Positions 5,664 through 7,405 of a stretch of 7,405 bases of DNA are shown in pieces. Within the stretch, counting starts at the first letter, position 1. Each line of letters starts with the position of its first letter. The notes beneath the pieces are model-generated. The model ran no database searches, was not told the origin of the DNA, and worked only from the letters and a program-made list of their open reading frames with translations. Origin of the DNA: Alphaproteobacteria bacterium (GTDB lineage: Bacteria; Pseudomonadota; Alphaproteobacteria; DSM-16000; Inquilinaceae); NCBI GenBank assembly GCA_029263555.1, contig JAJUFW010000135.1, positions 1 to 7,405 on the forward strand. The letters run 5' to 3'. A program made the translations under genes and the position numbers.

Positions 5664-6623
5664 TCCAACCCTACGGCCGAGCGCCGGCTGGAGATCGGCC
5701 TTGCGCTCCTGGCCGACGGCGCGGCCGACGAAGCCGCGTCCGCCTTCGAAGCCGCCCTCGAACTCGATCCGGGCTATGCCGATGCGCATTTCAGCCTGGG
5801 CCAGGCCCTGGAACAGCTTGGGCAGAACGGTCGCGCGGCCGAAAGTTATCGTCGCTATCTCGCGGCCGATCCCGGCGACCGTATGGGGGCTTCGGTGCGG
5901 CTTGCAATCCTGGGGGCGGCGCCGACGCCTGAGCGGCTGCCCGAGGCCTATGTGCGGACGCTGTTCGACCAGTACGCACCCCGATTCGATGAATCGCTTA
6001 CCCACCGGCTGGGATACCGGGCACCCGGCCTGCTGCGGCAGGCGGTCGATGCGGTCCGGGGTTCCGACGCGCAGCCCGTGTCGGTCCTGGACCTCGGCTG
6101 CGGCACGGGCCTGGCCGGCGAGGCCTTCCGGAACACCGCCTCATGGCTGGAAGGCGTGGACCTGTCGCCGGCCATGGTGGCGAAGGCAAGGGCGCGGAAG
6201 ATCTATGATGCGCTTGCCGTGGCCGAGCTGACGGCCGCCCTCGGGCGGACCGATCGTCGCTACGACCTGATCGTGGCGGCCGACGTGCTGGTCTATCTGG
6301 GCGAACTCGGCGGGCTCTTCGCTGCGGTCCGGCGCTGTCTCAATCCTCGTGGCCTGTTCGCCTTCACCCTCGAAAGCACCGACGAGCCGGGCTATGTGCT
6401 GCGGGACCGGAACCGCTATGCCCATAACGAGCTCTACGTCGCCGCGCAGGCGGCCGTCGCCGGGATGGAACTGGCGGCGCTGAGCCGGGACTGGAGCCGG
6501 ACCGAGGCCGGCCTGCCGGTGGACGGGCTGGTCGTCGTGCTGCGCTGCCACGGCGAGGACAGGATGGCGGATGTCGTTGCCGGAACCCATGCCCCGCGGG
6601 GACGCGGCCGGCTCGACGCGTGA
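5655..6623 (+). CDS. TPR-repeat class I SAM-dependent methyltransferase (COG4976 type)
   Basis: A 322-residue cytoplasmic protein. Residues 10-75 hold about two tetratricopeptide repeats (AADEAASAFEAALELDPG, 23-40; YADAHFSLGQALEQLG, 41-56; then SYRRYLAADPG). A linker with YVRTLFDQYAPRFDESL (99-115) is typical of this family. The Rossmann methyltransferase domain follows: motif I VLDLGCGTGLAG (144-155), GVDLSPAMVAKAR (167-179) with the acidic SAM-ribose ligand D169, and YDLIVAADVLVYLGEL (203-218). This architecture matches predicted methyltransferases with TPR repeats (COG4976). The substrate is unknown; TPRs suggest a protein partner. I prefer the ATG at 5655 because homology-like sequence begins there. 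The alternative ATG at 5559 (354 residues) has AGGA only 4 bases upstream and atypical codons. rlmJ follows after 40 bases and may be cotranscribed. Confidence 0.88.
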   Translation: MGSSNPTAERRLEIGLALLADGAADEAASAFEAALELDPGYADAHFSLGQALEQLGQNGRAAESYRRYLAADPGDRMGASVRLAILGAAPTPERLPEAYVRTLFDQYAPRFDESLTHRLGYRAPGLLRQAVDAVRGSDAQPVSVLDLGCGTGLAGEAFRNTASWLEGVDLSPAMVAKARARKIYDALAVAELTAALGRTDRRYDLIVAADVLVYLGELGGLFAAVRRCLNPRGLFAFTLESTDEPGYVLRDRNRYAHNELYVAAQAAVAGMELAALSRDWSRTEAGLPVDGLVVVLRCHGEDRMADVVAGTHAPRGRGRLDA

Positions 6624-6663
6624 GGCTGGTTTCGGCGGCCGGAACCCGCTAAGGAACTCCCCC

Positions 6664-7405
6664 GTGAACTATCGCCATGCCTATCACGCCGGCAATCCGG
6701 CGGATGTCTTCAAGCACGTCGTGCTCGTGCTGCTGCTGGAAGCGCTGCGCGCGAAGGAAAAGCCCTTCTGCGTCCTCGACACCCATGCGGGCATCGGCCG
6801 CTACGACCTGACCGGGATCGAGGCCGGGAAGACCGGGGAGTTCCGCGACGGAATCGGCCGCCTGCTCGAAGCGTCGCCGTCCAGCCCGGCGCTCGCCGCC
6901 TATCTGGACCTGGTCCGGGCCGAGAACGGCGCCGGTCCCGGTCTCTCCGCCTATCCGGGTTCGCCGCGGATCGCCCGCGCCATGCTGCGCCCGGGCGACC
7001 GGCTGGTGCTTGTCGAACTGCATCCGGAGGACGAGGCGACCCTCCGCGGCCTGTTCCGGGGAGACCCCCAGGTCTCGATCCACCGGCGCGACGCCTATGA
7101 GGCCCTGCGTGCGCTGTTGCCGCCGCCCGAGCGGCGGGGGCTCGTGCTCGTCGATCCGGCGTTCGAGGTTGCCGACGAATTCCAGCGCATGGTGGCCGGG
7201 ATCCGCGCGGCCCATCGACGCTGGGAGACGGGGATCTACGCGCTCTGGTACCCGATCAAGCACGACGCGCCGGTCGAGCGCTTCCACGGGGAACTGTCGA
7301 TGACCGGCATCCGGCGGATGCTCGTCGTCGAGATGACCCTCTACCGCGACCGTCCGGCCGACCGGCTGAACGGGTCGGGGCTCGTGATCGTCAACCCGCC
7401 CTGGC
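6664..7405 (+). CDS. rlmJ: 23S rRNA (adenine(2030)-N6)-methyltransferase RlmJ (C-terminus cut by window edge)
   Basis: Methylates N6 of A2030 in 23S rRNA using SAM. I translated 247 residues directly, open at the right edge, against about 280 in E. coli, so roughly 30 are missing. Family marks: the N-terminus YRHAYHAGNPADVFKH (3-18), LDTHAGIGRY (38-47) as the SAM loop, YPGSP (97-101), VELHPED (117-123) with E118, RRDAYEAL (141-148) with D143, IYALWYPIKH (191-200), and NPPW at the visible end (244-247). S100, E118, D143 and D164 fall at the same numbers as E. coli SAM or active-site residues. Oddity: the catalytic motif reads DPAF (164-167) instead of the usual DPPY/DPPF. The start is the GTG at 6664 with AAGGA 8 bases upstream; the gene lies 40 bases after the TPR methyltransferase. 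Confidence 0.95.
   Translation, partial: MNYRHAYHAGNPADVFKHVVLVLLLEALRAKEKPFCVLDTHAGIGRYDLTGIEAGKTGEFRDGIGRLLEASPSSPALAAYLDLVRAENGAGPGLSAYPGSPRIARAMLRPGDRLVLVELHPEDEATLRGLFRGDPQVSIHRRDAYEALRALLPPPERRGLVLVDPAFEVADEFQRMVAGIRAAHRRWETGIYALWYPIKHDAPVERFHGELSMTGIRRMLVVEMTLYRDRPADRLNGSGLVIVNPPW

Noticed and set aside
6649..7287. Minus-strand open frame of 212 codons opposite rlmJ
   Set aside because: RlmJ on the plus strand has continuous family conservation to the window edge; the antisense frame has no recognisable domain.

Overview
The window is GC-rich with strong G/C preference at third codon positions. Its protein families and overall style fit an alphaproteobacterium, perhaps of the Rhodospirillales type. 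That placement is a judgement from the protein sequences alone. I see no mobile elements, tRNA, rRNA or CRISPR arrays. Coding density is high, and the longest stretch without a confident gene is about 240 bases (5416-5654).

Left half (1-4126): amino-sugar and cell-wall recycling. Three minus-strand genes form a tight operon, in transcription order: a BadF/BadG-type sugar kinase (3093 to 2182), a SIS-domain protein that looks like a stand-alone GlmS isomerase domain, i.e. NagB-II-type glucosamine-6-phosphate deaminase (2182 to 1130), and nagA, N-acetylglucosamine-6-phosphate deacetylase (1113 to the left edge, lacking only its last few codons). The first two genes overlap by one base (TGATG) and the last two are 16 bases apart. 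Divergent to them, across a 151-base promoter region, is murQ (3245-4126), the MurNAc-6-phosphate etherase. Together they form a route from phosphorylated MurNAc/GlcNAc to fructose-6-phosphate: MurQ removes D-lactate to give GlcNAc-6-P, NagA deacetylates it, and the SIS protein isomerises and deaminates the product. The kinase supplies the 6-phosphate. No transporter, PTS component, AmgK/AnmK-type kinase or regulator gene is in the window.

Middle (4158-5415): two minus-strand envelope genes. A DUF2937-family protein with two membrane segments lies upstream of mlaC, a secreted phospholipid-carrier protein of the Mla pathway. No mlaF, mlaE, mlaD or mlaA is present beside it.

Right part (5655-7405): two plus-strand methyltransferase genes 40 bases apart. 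The first is a TPR-plus-class-I-methyltransferase protein (COG4976 type). The second is rlmJ, the 23S rRNA m6A2030 methyltransferase, cut by the right edge. RlmJ has an atypical catalytic motif, DPAF where DPPY/DPPF is usual.

Nothing here is clearly an undescribed system. The points most worth following are the substrate range of the kinase beside murQ, the identity of the SIS enzyme, the palindromic site in the kinase/murQ promoter region, the RlmJ motif change, and the start codon of the TPR methyltransferase lying in the loop of a small perfect hairpin.
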